Source: CAZGKW01 sp964526295
GTDB lineage: Bacteria > Planctomycetota > Phycisphaerae > FEN-1346
Length of the DNA: 51,299 bases
Direction: 5' to 3'
Assembly: GCA_964526295.1 (NCBI GenBank)
Contig: CAZGKW010000032.1
Location: forward strand, 1 to 51,299
A model generated the notes under the pieces. It ran no database searches, was not told the origin of the DNA, and saw only the letters and a list, made by a program, of their open reading frames with translations. Positions 40,775-49,160 of this stretch are shown here, piece after piece (the stretch's first letter is position 1; each line of letters opens with the position of its first letter). A program made the translations under genes and the position numbers.

Positions 40775-41857
40775 TCACACCTTTCGCACGCCGGCCAGCC
40801 CGCGGACGCGGCCCGTCACCTCGGCGACGGTCGGCACGCCGCCGCCGGCCTTCGAGAGCAGGTCGACGGGGGCCGGCTTTCCGTAGAGGCCTAGCTTGAT
40901 ATCCTCGACCATCTGTCCCCAGCTCATCTCGACGGCGAGGAACCGGGCCCCCCGCCCGGCCGCCTCCACCAGCGGCGCCGCCGGAAACGGCCACAGCGTG
41001 ATCGGCCGCACCAGACCCGCCGGGATGCCCTCCTCGCGGGCGTTCCGCACGGCCGCCCGCGCGATCCGGGCGCTCGTCCCGTACGCCACCAGGACGACCT
41101 CGGCGTCGTCGAGCTGCTCGGCCTCCCACCGCGGGAGGGCCTCCTGCATCTCGGCGTACTTGGCCCGCAGCCGCTCGTTGAACCGCTCCAGCTCGCCCGG
41201 CCGCCAGTAGAAGCTCTTGACGATCCGCCGCTCGCGACCCCCCGCCGCGCCCGTCAGGGCCCAGGGATGGTCCTGGACCTTCGGCACGTCCTTCATCGGC
41301 GGCAGGTCGACCGGCTCCATCATCTGCCCGAGCTGCTGGTCCGAAAGGAGCATCACAGGGCACCGCCACCGCTCGGCCAGGTCGAACGCCTCAAAGGCCA
41401 GGTCGCAGGTCTCCTGGACCGTGTGCGGCGCGAGGACGATCAGCCGGTAGTCGCCGTGCCCGCCTCCGCGGGTGGCCTGGAAGTAGTCGCTCTGGGCGCA
41501 CCGGACGTCGCCGAGGCCGGGCCCGCCCCGCTGGACGTTCACGATGAAGGCCGGGAGCTCGCTCCCGGCCAGGTAGCTCAGGCCCTCCTGCTTCAGGCTG
41601 ATGCCGGGGCTGGAGCTGGACGTCATGGCCCGTGCCCCGGCGGCCGCCGCCCCGTGGACCAGGCTGACGGCGGCCAGCTCGCTCTCGGCCTGGACGAACG
41701 TGCCGCCGACCTCCGGCATGCGGGCGGACATGTACTCGGGCAGGTCGTTCTGCGGCGTGATGGGGTAGCCGAAGTAGAACCGGCACCCGGCGCGGACCGC
41801 CCCCTCGGCCGCCGCCACGTTCCCCGTGATGAGGACCTTTTCCTGGGTTGCCTGCAC
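40775..41857 (-). CDS. korA: 2-oxoacid:ferredoxin oxidoreductase, alpha subunit
   Basis: 360 residues from a GTG at 41857 with GGAGGG seven bases upstream; a further upstream start would give an Arg-rich extension. The family pattern is clear: KVLITGNVAAAEGAVRAGC, FGYPITPQNDLPEYM (binding of the 2-oxoacid), then MTSSSSPGISLKQEGLSYLAG and NVQRGGPGLGD. The C-terminal transketolase-like domain starts VVLVAYGTSARIA. Together with beta it forms a KOR/VOR-type enzyme. Downstream the beta subunit follows in two bases. Confidence 0.93.
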   Translation of the reverse strand: MQATQEKVLITGNVAAAEGAVRAGCRFYFGYPITPQNDLPEYMSARMPEVGGTFVQAESELAAVSLVHGAAAAGARAMTSSSSPGISLKQEGLSYLAGSELPAFIVNVQRGGPGLGDVRCAQSDYFQATRGGGHGDYRLIVLAPHTVQETCDLAFEAFDLAERWRCPVMLLSDQQLGQMMEPVDLPPMKDVPKVQDHPWALTGAAGGRERRIVKSFYWRPGELERFNERLRAKYAEMQEALPRWEAEQLDDAEVVLVAYGTSARIARAAVRNAREEGIPAGLVRPITLWPFPAAPLVEAAGRGARFLAVEMSWGQMVEDIKLGLYGKPAPVDLLSKAGGGVPTVAEVTGRVRGLAGVRKV

Positions 41858-41983
41858 GGGTGCCCTCCCCGCACGAAAGGGTTCGCGAGCCTCTATCCTA
41901 AGGCGGCGACGGGCCGTGAGCAACGTCAAAAGCGCCGCCGGGCCGACCTGCCCCGGCTCCGTTTGCGGCGGGCACGTGCCGGC

Positions 41984-43114
41984 TCAGCCCAGCCGCTCGA
42001 GGATCGGGTCGACGGGCGCCACAGCCACGTCGACCGTCCCGCGGGCGGTCGTCGTGTAGACGACCCACCGGGCGTCGGCCGAGAAGTGAGGATGCGGGTC
42101 CAGGTGATAGCCCCGCCTGTCGGCCACCGGCACGGGGGGCTCCGGCAGGCGGCTTGCGATGGCGATCTCGCGGCCCGAGCGACGATCGAAGAACCAGACC
42201 CCGCACGGCTTCTCGTCGCTCCAGTCGTACGGGTTCTGATCGCCGCAATAGAATCGGCCCGACGGGTCGCACTGGCCGTGGACGAGCCGCCGGGGCCAGA
42301 CGAGCGCCCGCCGCCCGTCGTCAGGGTCCACCTCGTAGACGCCCTCGTGGTAGTCGCACCAGTCGATCTTCCCGTCCGCCGTCCACCACTCGTGGCAGCT
42401 CATCGAGTTGTGTCCGAACCATCGGTCGGGCTGGACGGGCTCGTAGCGGGCCAGCCGGGTGTCCATGACCCACATGCGGACGTCCATGTCCGTCTTCTCG
42501 CCCGTGATCGGGTCGTACGCCGGCCCGTGGTTCACCATGAACAGCTCGGGGTCGTGAAGCGAAAACGCCGCGTGATGGTGCTCGCGGGAGAACCACTTCA
42601 GGGGCTTCAACTCGCCCGAGGCGACGTCGACCAGCGAGATGAGCCAACGGTTGCCGATGTGGCTGTCCAGGAGGAAGTGCCGCCCGTGGCACGACATCGT
42701 CAGGTCCGTCACGAGCCGGAAGAGGTACCGCCGGCGGATGATCTCGGCCGGCATCCGCGCCACTTCCTCGGCCTCGCCGTCGAACGGCAGCCGGTAAAGT
42801 CCGTCGCCGATGGCCACGTAGGCGGCGTCCCCCTCGGGCACGAGGAGCGGGTTGCCCGGCCAGTCGGCCGCCGGGAACACGCGGACCTCGGGCCGGTCCG
42901 GGGCGAGTCGCGCCGCCGCCAGCGTCCACCGGCGAGACGGAGGCCAGGCCGCCTTGAACCACAGCCATCCGCCACCCGTCGGAACGCTCGGCGTCACGTA
43001 GTAGAGGCCCTTCTGGAACGGCGCCACCCGCCGGCCCAGGATGAAGCTCTCGACGCCCGTCTCGGGGTCCGACCACGGCTCGAACAGCGGGTGGTCCCGC
43101 AGGTCAACCGCCAT
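41984..43114 (-). CDS. oligogalacturonate lyase-like beta-propeller protein (PL22-like)
   Basis: 376 residues, seven-bladed propeller type. Recognised from LLDSHIGNRWLISLVDVASG, HHAAFSLHDPELFMVNHGPA, WFGHNSMSCHEWWTADG, RLVHGQCDPSGRFYCGD and DPHPHFSADARWVVYTT, the order of blades and metal-binding His/Gln residues of oligogalacturonide lyases. It should act on unsaturated galacturonides and yield keto-uronates. No signal peptide, so cytoplasmic. The ATG at 43114 overlaps the end of the barrel-like gene by eleven bases and has GGGGAGGG upstream. Confidence 0.78.
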   Translation of the reverse strand: MAVDLRDHPLFEPWSDPETGVESFILGRRVAPFQKGLYYVTPSVPTGGGWLWFKAAWPPSRRWTLAAARLAPDRPEVRVFPAADWPGNPLLVPEGDAAYVAIGDGLYRLPFDGEAEEVARMPAEIIRRRYLFRLVTDLTMSCHGRHFLLDSHIGNRWLISLVDVASGELKPLKWFSREHHHAAFSLHDPELFMVNHGPAYDPITGEKTDMDVRMWVMDTRLARYEPVQPDRWFGHNSMSCHEWWTADGKIDWCDYHEGVYEVDPDDGRRALVWPRRLVHGQCDPSGRFYCGDQNPYDWSDEKPCGVWFFDRRSGREIAIASRLPEPPVPVADRRGYHLDPHPHFSADARWVVYTTTARGTVDVAVAPVDPILERLG

Positions 43115-44006
43115 GGCCGCCCTCCCCGTTCGCTCCCCGGCGACAGGCCTCCTCGGCGTACCCGAGGTCGAGCGTCACCTGGTCGACGTGCTTCGGGAAC
43201 AGGCCCACCGCGACGGCGTCGGTCGGCTTGATGCGGGCGTAGGCGTAGCGGATGGCCGCCCGGACGTCGTCCTGCGTCTCGCAGAGCCGTCCCGCCGCCA
43301 GCACCTTGAACGCCACGACAGGCTTTGGGACGGCCCCGATGACGCGGACGATGGCCTCCCGGTCCTCGTCGAGGTAAAGCTCTATCTCGTAGTCCGCCCG
43401 GCCGGTTACCATCATGGACTCGCGCGGCGTGCGGGAGATGTTGTAGAAGCAGGCCAGGTAGAAGTCAACGTCCCAACCGCGGTCCTCGGCGTACCCGATG
43501 ACCTCGGGCCGGTGCGTCGCCAGGCCCACCGCCACGCCCGCGTCGCGCATGCACGCCAGGTAGTCGGCCGTCTCGTCGATCCGCCCTTCCCGCCAGAACT
43601 TGTCCGTCTGCGTTCCGTGATGGCAGATCGCCTCGACGCCGGCGGCGGCCATGACGCGGATGTTCCGGAAGACGTCGTGCATCTCGCTGGCGGTCTGGCC
43701 AATAACGTTCATCCGGCCGCCGGCCCGGCGATAGGCCTCGACCCAGCCCAGCATGCGATAGTCGCCGCGGATGAGGAAGGTGCGGACGCCGAGCGCCTCG
43801 GCCCGCTGCCACAGGGCCACGACGTTCTCCGGCGTAAAGTAGGCCCGCATCTCGGCGTTAAGGGCCTCGGTGCGGTGGCTGTTGCCGCAGGGCGGATTGT
43901 GGCCCACGATGAACCGGGAGACGCTTGCGCGGCCGAGGGGAACGGTCGAGGTGGGCCCGCCCGCCGAGGCGGTCGGCCCAGAGGGGCGGTCCGAGGACGT
44001 CGCCAT
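43104..44006 (-). CDS. uncharacterised, probably (beta/alpha)8-type protein
   Basis: 300 residues without a recognised domain. Alternating strands and helices (LWQRAEALGVRTFLIRGD, IRVMAAAGVEAICHHG, CMRDAGVAVGLATHRPEVI) and PKPVVAFKVLAAGRL near the C-terminus, followed by helix and AVAVGLFPKHVDQV, fit a TIM barrel such as an isomerase or aldo-keto-reductase-like enzyme. Conserved-looking His residues (GHNPPCGNSHRTE, ICHHGTQ) may bind metal. The start at 44006 shares a base with the ferredoxin stop and follows AGGAAG. Its place between ferredoxin and oligogalacturonate lyase suggests uronate metabolism, but this is inference. Confidence 0.65.
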   Translation of the reverse strand: MATSSDRPSGPTASAGGPTSTVPLGRASVSRFIVGHNPPCGNSHRTEALNAEMRAYFTPENVVALWQRAEALGVRTFLIRGDYRMLGWVEAYRRAGGRMNVIGQTASEMHDVFRNIRVMAAAGVEAICHHGTQTDKFWREGRIDETADYLACMRDAGVAVGLATHRPEVIGYAEDRGWDVDFYLACFYNISRTPRESMMVTGRADYEIELYLDEDREAIVRVIGAVPKPVVAFKVLAAGRLCETQDDVRAAIRYAYARIKPTDAVAVGLFPKHVDQVTLDLGYAEEACRRGANGEGGHGG

Positions 44007-44224
44007 CACGCTTCCTGAAGCTCCCAGACTTCGATCGCGGCGTCCGGGCAGACGTGGTAGCACATCTGGCACCCGGTGCACTCGGCCCCGGCCTTCGGCC
44101 GGGCCGGACGCACCCCGAGCGGCGTCAGCTCGTCACCCATCTCCAACACGCCCGATGGGCACGTCGCCACGCACAACTCGCAGCCCTTGCAGTACTCGCC
44201 CAGGATTTTGACCTGGTACGGCAT
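44006..44224 (-). CDS. korD: 2[4Fe-4S] ferredoxin, delta subunit of 2-oxoacid oxidoreductase
   Basis: 72 residues. Two typical cluster motifs: YCKGCELCVATCPSG (C-x2-C-x2-C-x3-C-P) near residues 12-24 and ECTGCQMCYHVCPDA near 48-60. The length and sequence fit KorD, which carries electrons from the alpha/beta subunits. GGAGG lies ten bases before ATG, with a good promoter at 44254-44282, making it the first gene of the long minus-strand unit. Confidence 0.9.
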   Translation of the reverse strand: MPYQVKILGEYCKGCELCVATCPSGVLEMGDELTPLGVRPARPKAGAECTGCQMCYHVCPDAAIEVWELQEA

Positions 44225-44253
44225 AGACGCCAGCCTCCAACACGGGCACGACT

Positions 44254-44282
44254 ATCCTAGGCCGGCGGGGCCCAGTGGTCAA
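44254..44282 (-). promoter_or_regulatory. promoter of the korD-led operon
   Basis: Minus strand TTGACC (44282-44277), 17-base spacer, TAGGAT (44259-44254). Leader of about 25 bases to the korD start. Its transcript could include the barrel-like protein, oligogalacturonate lyase, korA, korB, ThuA-like and dehydrogenase genes. Confidence 0.7.
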
Positions 44283-44293
44283 GCGTCGCAGGC

Positions 44294-45136
44294 TCACTTC
44301 CGCTTGTAGTACCTCGGCAGGTGCCCCCAATGGAGCTTCTCGCTGAGCGTCGAGAACGTGCCGCGGGACCCGTTCTGGACCACCAGGAACGTCGCGTCGG
44401 ACCGGCGGACGCGGACCGAGTCGCCGGCCGCCATCCGGACCCGCTCCTGACCGTCGACCACGCAGACGGCCTCGTCCTGGAGGTCGGTCGGCGTCAGAAC
44501 GACCTCGCTCTCGGGCCGCAGGACAATCGGCCGGTGCGTCAGCGAATGGGGGCAGATCGGCACGAGGACCATCGCCTCCAGGCCCGGCATGAGGACCGGC
44601 CCCCCCGCCGCCAGGCAGTAGGCCGTCGACCCGGTCGGGGTGGAAACGAGCACCCCGTCGCCGTAGTACGTGGTGACGGACTCGCCGTCGATGGCGGCCT
44701 CGATGCCGACCATGCGGTGGGCCTTGCCGCCCACGACGAGGATGTCGTTGAGGACGCGGTGCTCGCACGCGTCGCCTTCGCTCCGCTGGACGCAGGCCGA
44801 GAGCATCAGCCGCCGCGAGATCGGCAGCCGCCCCTCGAGGACCTCGTCGAACCGGTCGCAGAACTCCTCGGTGGTGAACTCGGCCAGGTAGCCGAGCTTG
44901 CCCAGGTTGATGCCTACGACGGGGATCTCGCGGCCCGCGAGCATCCGGGCCGCCCGCAGGATCGACCCGTCGCCGCCGAGGACGACGACGAGTTCGGCGT
45001 CGGTCTCGACGGGCTCGTCGCCCAGCTCCAGCGTCCGGGCCTCGACCCGCTCCTGGACCCAGGGGCAGAGCTCGTCGAGGGCATTGCGGGCGCCGACCTT
45101 CTCGGCGTTGTACAGGACCAGGACGCGTTCGGACAT
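44294..45136 (-). CDS. nadK: NAD kinase
   Basis: 280 residues. GGDGSILRAA (G54-S58) with the catalytic Asp, GINLGKLGYLAEF, VLNDILVVGG (the NE/ND motif) and VSTPTGSTAYCLAAGGP are all present. It phosphorylates NAD to NADP using ATP or polyphosphate. The ATG at 45136 follows GGGAG by a few bases. It is 94 bases downstream of dxs, and may be transcribed with ispA and dxs, since both DXS products and NADP feed biosynthesis. Confidence 0.94.
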   Translation of the reverse strand: MSERVLVLYNAEKVGARNALDELCPWVQERVEARTLELGDEPVETDAELVVVLGGDGSILRAARMLAGREIPVVGINLGKLGYLAEFTTEEFCDRFDEVLEGRLPISRRLMLSACVQRSEGDACEHRVLNDILVVGGKAHRMVGIEAAIDGESVTTYYGDGVLVSTPTGSTAYCLAAGGPVLMPGLEAMVLVPICPHSLTHRPIVLRPESEVVLTPTDLQDEAVCVVDGQERVRMAAGDSVRVRRSDATFLVVQNGSRGTFSTLSEKLHWGHLPRYYKRK

Positions 45137-45230
45137 GCTCGCTCCCGTGTGCGAGGACGCGCCGCTTCACTCGCCCGTATCACGGCCCCACCTCAGCGAC
45201 GCCCTGCCGTGCCGCCGGCCGGAGCGCCCG

Positions 45231-47114
45231 TCAGCCGCCTTCGGCCAGTTGCCGGGCGCGTTCGGCGATGGCACCGGCCGTCAGGCCGCACGCCTCGAGC
45301 TGGGCCCGGCGGGTGTCCTGCTCGACGAACCCCTCGGCGACAGCCATCCGGTGGACCTTCCGGGCGTCGAGGCCCGCCGCCTCGGCCGCCTCCAGGACGG
45401 CCGACCCGAATCCGCCCGGCAGCGTGTGGTCCTCGACCGTGAGGACGAACGGCTGCGAATCGAGCCACGCCGCCAGCAGGTCCATGTCGATCGGTTTCGC
45501 GAACCGAGCGCTCGCCACGGCGACGCTCACACCGTCCTCGGCCAGGCGCGCCGCCGCCTCCAGGGCTTCGGTCGTGAGCGACCCGTAGGCTAGCAAGGCC
45601 CCGGCGTCGCCCTCGCGAAGGACGGCGGCCTTACCGACCTCGACCGGCTCGTCCGTGAAGTCCTCGTCGGGCAGGCTGTCCCGCGGGTAACGAATGGCCC
45701 AGGCGGTGTCGGCGTCGAGGGCCGCCCGAAGCATCCCCACGAACTCCCCCCGGTCGGCCGGCGAGGCCAGCGTGAACCCCGGCAGGTGCCGGGTGTAAGC
45801 CACGTCGAACAGGCCGTGATGGGTCGGTCCGTCGGCCCCCACAAGCCCCGCCCGGTCGATGAGGAAGACGACGGGCAGGCCCTGGAGGGCCACCTCCTGG
45901 AAGAGCTGATCGTAGCTCCGCTGGAGGAAGGTGGAGTAGATGCCGACAACGGGCCGCCGGCCGCCCCGGGCCAGCCCTGCCGCCAGTGCCACGGCGTGCG
46001 ACTCGCAGATGCCCACATCGTGGAACCGGCCGGGGAAGGTGTGGCCGTACCGGTCGAGGCCCGTGCCGTCCGGCATCGCCGCCGTGATCGCAACGATCCG
46101 TTCGTCTGTCTCGGCGAGGTCGATGAGCGTTTCGACCGCCGTGCTCGTCCACGTCGGTGCGTCGGGGGCCTTGGCGGCCGGGATGATCTCGCCGTTCTTC
46201 TCGGTGAACGGTTTGGCGCTGTGCCAGGCCTCGGGCCTCTCGCTGGCGGGTCCGAAGCCCTGCCCCTTCGTCGTGTGAACGTGAAGCAAGCGCGGCCCGT
46301 CGAGGCGCCGGAGTTCGCTCAGCACCTCCGTCAGGGACGCCACGTCGTGGCCGTCGAGCGGCCCGAAGCATCGGAACCCGAAGTGCTCGAACGCGTGCTC
46401 CGGGATCACGATCTCCTTCAGCGACTCCTTGAACGTGTGGATCGCCCGTGAGATCGTCCGGCCGATCTCGGTCCGGTCGAGCACACCGTGGACCTCGCTC
46501 TTGAGGTGGTCGTAGGCGGGGGTCGTCCGGACGGCCGTCAGGTACCGGCTGAGGGCCCCGACGGTCTGGCTGATGGCCATCTTGTTATCATTGAGGATGA
46601 CGAGGAGGTCCGCGCCCGTGCCGCCGGCATGGTTCAGGCCCTCCAGGGCCATGCCGTTGGCCAAGGCCCCGTCGCCGATGACGGCCACAGTCCGGGCGTC
46701 GCGGCCGGCGGCCCGGTCCGCCAAGGCCAGCCCCAGGGCGGTCGAGATGCTCGCGCCGGCGTGCCCGCAGCGGAACGGGTCGTAGTCCGGCGACTCGCCC
46801 GGATGGGGGAACCCGCTGAGGCCGCCCGCCGCCCGAAGTTTCGAGAACGCCTCCCGCCGGCCCGTCAGGACCTTGTGGGCGTAGCACTGGTGCCCCACAT
46901 CGAACACCAGGTGGTCCCGCGAGAAGTCGAAGACGCGGTGGAGGGCGATCGTCAGCTCGACGATGCCTAGGTTGCTCGCCAGATGGCCCCCTCGTCGGGC
47001 CACCGTCTCGGTAATCAGCAGACGGACCTCTTTCGCGAGACGCTCCAGCTCCGCCTCGCTCAGTCCCGCCAGGTCGCGGGGCGATTGGACCCGATCCAGC
47101 ACGGACTCGGCCAC
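45231..47114 (-). CDS. dxs: 1-deoxy-D-xylulose-5-phosphate synthase
   Basis: 627 residues. RRGGHLASNLGIVELT near the N-terminus carries the TPP-binding His; GDGALANGMALEGLNHAGG is the TPP/Mg motif; DRAGLVGADGPTHHGLFD is the DXS-specific loop, and the C-terminal transketolase domain ends with EDHTLPGGFGSAV. It condenses pyruvate and glyceraldehyde-3-phosphate to DXP, the first step of the MEP isoprenoid pathway. The GTG at 47114 follows GAGGGA by seven bases. It lies eleven bases after the prenyl synthase gene. Confidence 0.95.
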   Translation of the reverse strand: MAESVLDRVQSPRDLAGLSEAELERLAKEVRLLITETVARRGGHLASNLGIVELTIALHRVFDFSRDHLVFDVGHQCYAHKVLTGRREAFSKLRAAGGLSGFPHPGESPDYDPFRCGHAGASISTALGLALADRAAGRDARTVAVIGDGALANGMALEGLNHAGGTGADLLVILNDNKMAISQTVGALSRYLTAVRTTPAYDHLKSEVHGVLDRTEIGRTISRAIHTFKESLKEIVIPEHAFEHFGFRCFGPLDGHDVASLTEVLSELRRLDGPRLLHVHTTKGQGFGPASERPEAWHSAKPFTEKNGEIIPAAKAPDAPTWTSTAVETLIDLAETDERIVAITAAMPDGTGLDRYGHTFPGRFHDVGICESHAVALAAGLARGGRRPVVGIYSTFLQRSYDQLFQEVALQGLPVVFLIDRAGLVGADGPTHHGLFDVAYTRHLPGFTLASPADRGEFVGMLRAALDADTAWAIRYPRDSLPDEDFTDEPVEVGKAAVLREGDAGALLAYGSLTTEALEAAARLAEDGVSVAVASARFAKPIDMDLLAAWLDSQPFVLTVEDHTLPGGFGSAVLEAAEAAGLDARKVHRMAVAEGFVEQDTRRAQLEACGLTAGAIAERARQLAEGG

Positions 47115-47125
47115 GTGTGTTTCCC

Positions 47126-48067
47126 TCAGTGTGTCCGCTCGACGACGAACCGGGCCACGTCGCGCAGGCGGTCGGCTTCGTGGCCGAAGACGCTCAGGGC
47201 GTCGATGGCCCGGTCGGCCTCGGCGTAGGCCCGCTGCCGGGCTGCCTCCACGCCGTACAGGCCGACGTAGGTCAGCTTCCCGGCGGCCCGGTCCTTGCCG
47301 GCCGTCTTGCCCAGCGTCTCGGTGGTGCCCTCGGCGTCGAGGACGTCGTCGGCGATCTGGAACGCCAAACCCAGGTGCGTCCCGTACTCGCGAAGGCTCC
47401 GTTCGAAATGATGGCCCGCGCCCCCCGCGATCGCGCCCATGACGACGGCCGCGGTGATGAGGGCGGCGGTCTTGCGGCGGTGGATCCACGCCAGAAGCCG
47501 CTCGTCGGCGAGGCCCTCCCGTTCGGCCTTGAGGTCGGCCATCTGGCCGCCGACCATGCCGGCCGCCCCGGCCGCCGTCGCCAGCTCGACCGCGAGGCGC
47601 TGGGCCGTCTCGGCCGACTTCACCTCGCGGGCCAGCACGGCGAACGCCTCCGTCAGGAGGGCGTCCCCCGCCAGGATGGCCGTCGCCTCGTCGAACTTCG
47701 CGTGGCACGAGGGGCAGCCGTGACGGAGGTCGTCGTCGTCCATCGCCGGAAGGTCGTCGTGGATCAGCGAGTAGGTGTGGACCATTTCGACGGCGCAGGC
47801 GGCCGGCAGGGCATCGTCGACCGGCGAGCCGCACGCCTCGCACGCCAGCAGGACGAGGACCGGCCGGAGCTTCTTGCCGCCCCCGAGGACCATGTACCGC
47901 ATGGCCTCGTACAGCTCGGCATGAGGGGCGGCCTGTGCCCCGCCGTTGGCGTTCTCAGGGAGGCGAAACCGCTCGTCGAGGGCCCGGCGGGCCCGCTCGG
48001 CCAACTCGCCCAAGTTGCGGTGAAGCGCTTTCGGCGGCTTGCGGCGGTCCTTGGATTGCACGGCCAC
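47126..48067 (-). CDS. ispA: geranylgeranyl/farnesyl diphosphate synthase
   Basis: 313 residues. The first Asp-rich motif is DDLPAMDDDDLRHG (about 104-117) and the second IADDVLD near 245; GGGKKLRPVL binds diphosphate, and HAKFDEATAILAGDALL follows the first motif. It elongates allylic diphosphates with IPP. The GTG at 48067 is chosen because GGGGAG lies nine bases upstream and because the promoter at 48126-48154 would lie inside any longer gene starting at 48154. It is co-transcribed with dxs. Confidence 0.93.
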   Translation of the reverse strand: MAVQSKDRRKPPKALHRNLGELAERARRALDERFRLPENANGGAQAAPHAELYEAMRYMVLGGGKKLRPVLVLLACEACGSPVDDALPAACAVEMVHTYSLIHDDLPAMDDDDLRHGCPSCHAKFDEATAILAGDALLTEAFAVLAREVKSAETAQRLAVELATAAGAAGMVGGQMADLKAEREGLADERLLAWIHRRKTAALITAAVVMGAIAGGAGHHFERSLREYGTHLGLAFQIADDVLDAEGTTETLGKTAGKDRAAGKLTYVGLYGVEAARQRAYAEADRAIDALSVFGHEADRLRDVARFVVERTH

Positions 48068-48125
48068 TCGCCCATCTCCCCCACGGGGCCGCCCGGCGGC
48101 GATTCGAGCCGGGACGTAACAGGGC

Positions 48126-48154
48126 ATCGTATCCGCCGTCGGCCGGGCCCTCAA
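48126..48154 (-). promoter_or_regulatory. promoter of ispA-dxs
   Basis: Minus strand TTGAGG (48154-48149), 17-base spacer, TACGAT (48131-48126). Divergent from the tRNA-Ala promoter, with about 30 bases between the -35 boxes. Confidence 0.72.
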
Positions 48155-48185
48155 GCAAAAAGGAAACCACGGCGAGGACCGCGAC

Positions 48186-48213
48186 TTGAATCCGCCCCGC
48201 CGCGCGGTATAAT
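48186..48213 (+). promoter_or_regulatory. promoter of tRNA-Ala(CGC)
   Basis: TTGAAT (48186-48191), 16-base spacer, TATAAT (48208-48213), 12 bases before the tRNA 5' end. Confidence 0.8.
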
Positions 48214-48225
48214 CCCACGCCTTGT

Positions 48226-48301
48226 GGGGCCGTAGCTCAGTTGGGAGAGCGGCTGGTTCGCAATCAGCAGGTCAGGGGTTCGAATCCCCTCGGCTCCACC
48301 A
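48226..48301 (+). tRNA. tRNA-Ala(CGC)
   Basis: Acceptor stem 48226-48232 with 48291-48297, including the G3:U70 pair that identifies tRNA-Ala. The anticodon loop TTCGCAA gives CGC. Discriminator A at 48298, CCA encoded at 48299-48301. Downstream sequence has integrase-arm-like direct repeats. Confidence 0.95.
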
Positions 48302-48476
48302 TTGTTAGGTATTGCCAAGTCGTGCCAAGTGGCGTCACGTGCGCCGCTTACGTCGCTCCCTCCGCTCGCGCTACCTGACGCGCCTTCCTGCCAAGCGTTG
48401 CCAGGTTTTGCCATACCGGGGCAACGGCGCGCTGCAATAGCGCTGAAAGAATCCGGGCCGGTGCCATGGCGGCGGC
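48302..48476. repeat. TGCCAAG direct repeats downstream of tRNA-Ala
   Basis: TTGCCAAGT (48312-48320), TGCCAAGT (48323-48330), TGCCAAGCG (48389-48397), then the degenerate TTGCCAGG (about 48398) and TTGCCATA (48408). The 175-base region has no gene. Short direct repeats beside a tRNA 3' end are typical of recombinase arm sites or an old attachment site, but no integrase is seen here. Confidence 0.5.
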
Positions 48477-49160
48477 CTATACGCCGGGTGGCGTTGTGGT
48501 GAGTATGCTGCGGGCAATCGGCGTCAGGTGTGTCAGAGCCTCAGCGTCCGAGACTCCATGCAGCTGATTCACGGTTTGATACGCGCATGCCTTGATCGAG
48601 AGTGGGAGATATCCCAGGGCCTGCGTTTCGCCGGTCCCAGCCGCTGTTTCGAAGACGGTCCCGTTTAAGACAAGTTTACCGAGACCGATAGTGAAGGAGG
48701 CCAGGTCCGTGATCCGTTCGTTCTGCTGCTCATCAGGATCAGTGATTCCGTGGAGCGCGAGATAGTGGTGGGTCATTTCATGTGCTAGAATCGCGCCCAG
48801 TTCGTGTCGTTTGCCCACGTAAAACAGGGGGATACGAATGCGGCTTCGGCAGCCGGCACGGAACGCGATCTCGCCCGCTGCTTCGGGAGTGACCCTCAAG
48901 CCCAATTCGTATTCCGTGACGGGGAGAATGCCAACCCCGATGTGCTGGCCTATCTTCATCACAGCAGATTGGAGGTCATGGTCGTCGCCGCTATCCAATT
49001 CGGCGTAGAAGTCGGGCGTGGGGTCCAGTAGAGCAGACGCGCCATTTCGTTCCAAGCCTAGATGAGAATGCAGGTAAGAAAGCCACTCGTTCACCCAAGA
49101 CGGAGTCAGATCGCTTGGTTCCCGAGGTGCGTTTGGCCAGGTTTCGTCGACGTGGCTCAT
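48477..49160 (-). CDS. putative zinc metallopeptidase (HExxH) encoded with an Hsp70-like protein
   Basis: 227 residues. The active-site helix is HEMTHHYLALHG (H127, E128, H131), followed by QQNERITDLASFTIGLGKL, where E148 or D152 is the candidate third metal ligand (HExxH plus 17-20 residues, a gluzincin-like spacing). IPLFYVGKRHELGAILA forms the strand before. No signal peptide, so cytoplasmic. I do not recognise a named family. The ATG at 49160 overlaps the stop of the Hsp70-like gene by four bases (ATGA), implying translational coupling. The region has lower GC than the housekeeping genes to the left. Confidence 0.72.
   Translation of the reverse strand: MSHVDETWPNAPREPSDLTPSWVNEWLSYLHSHLGLERNGASALLDPTPDFYAELDSGDDHDLQSAVMKIGQHIGVGILPVTEYELGLRVTPEAAGEIAFRAGCRSRIRIPLFYVGKRHELGAILAHEMTHHYLALHGITDPDEQQNERITDLASFTIGLGKLVLNGTVFETAAGTGETQALGYLPLSIKACAYQTVNQLHGVSDAEALTHLTPIARSILTTTPPGV

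Noticed and set aside
45231..47843. Dxs extended upstream to 870 residues
   Set aside because: The extra 243 residues are Arg/Gly-rich and overlap ispA; the GTG at 47114 with GAGGGA upstream gives the normal length.
48068..48154. Longer ispA starting at 48154 or 48127
   Set aside because: This would put the -35/-10 promoter at 48126-48154 inside the gene; the GTG at 48067 has a better ribosome site.
48302..48420. CRISPR array
   Set aside because: The repeated unit is only 7-8 bases with unequal spacing; no cas genes.
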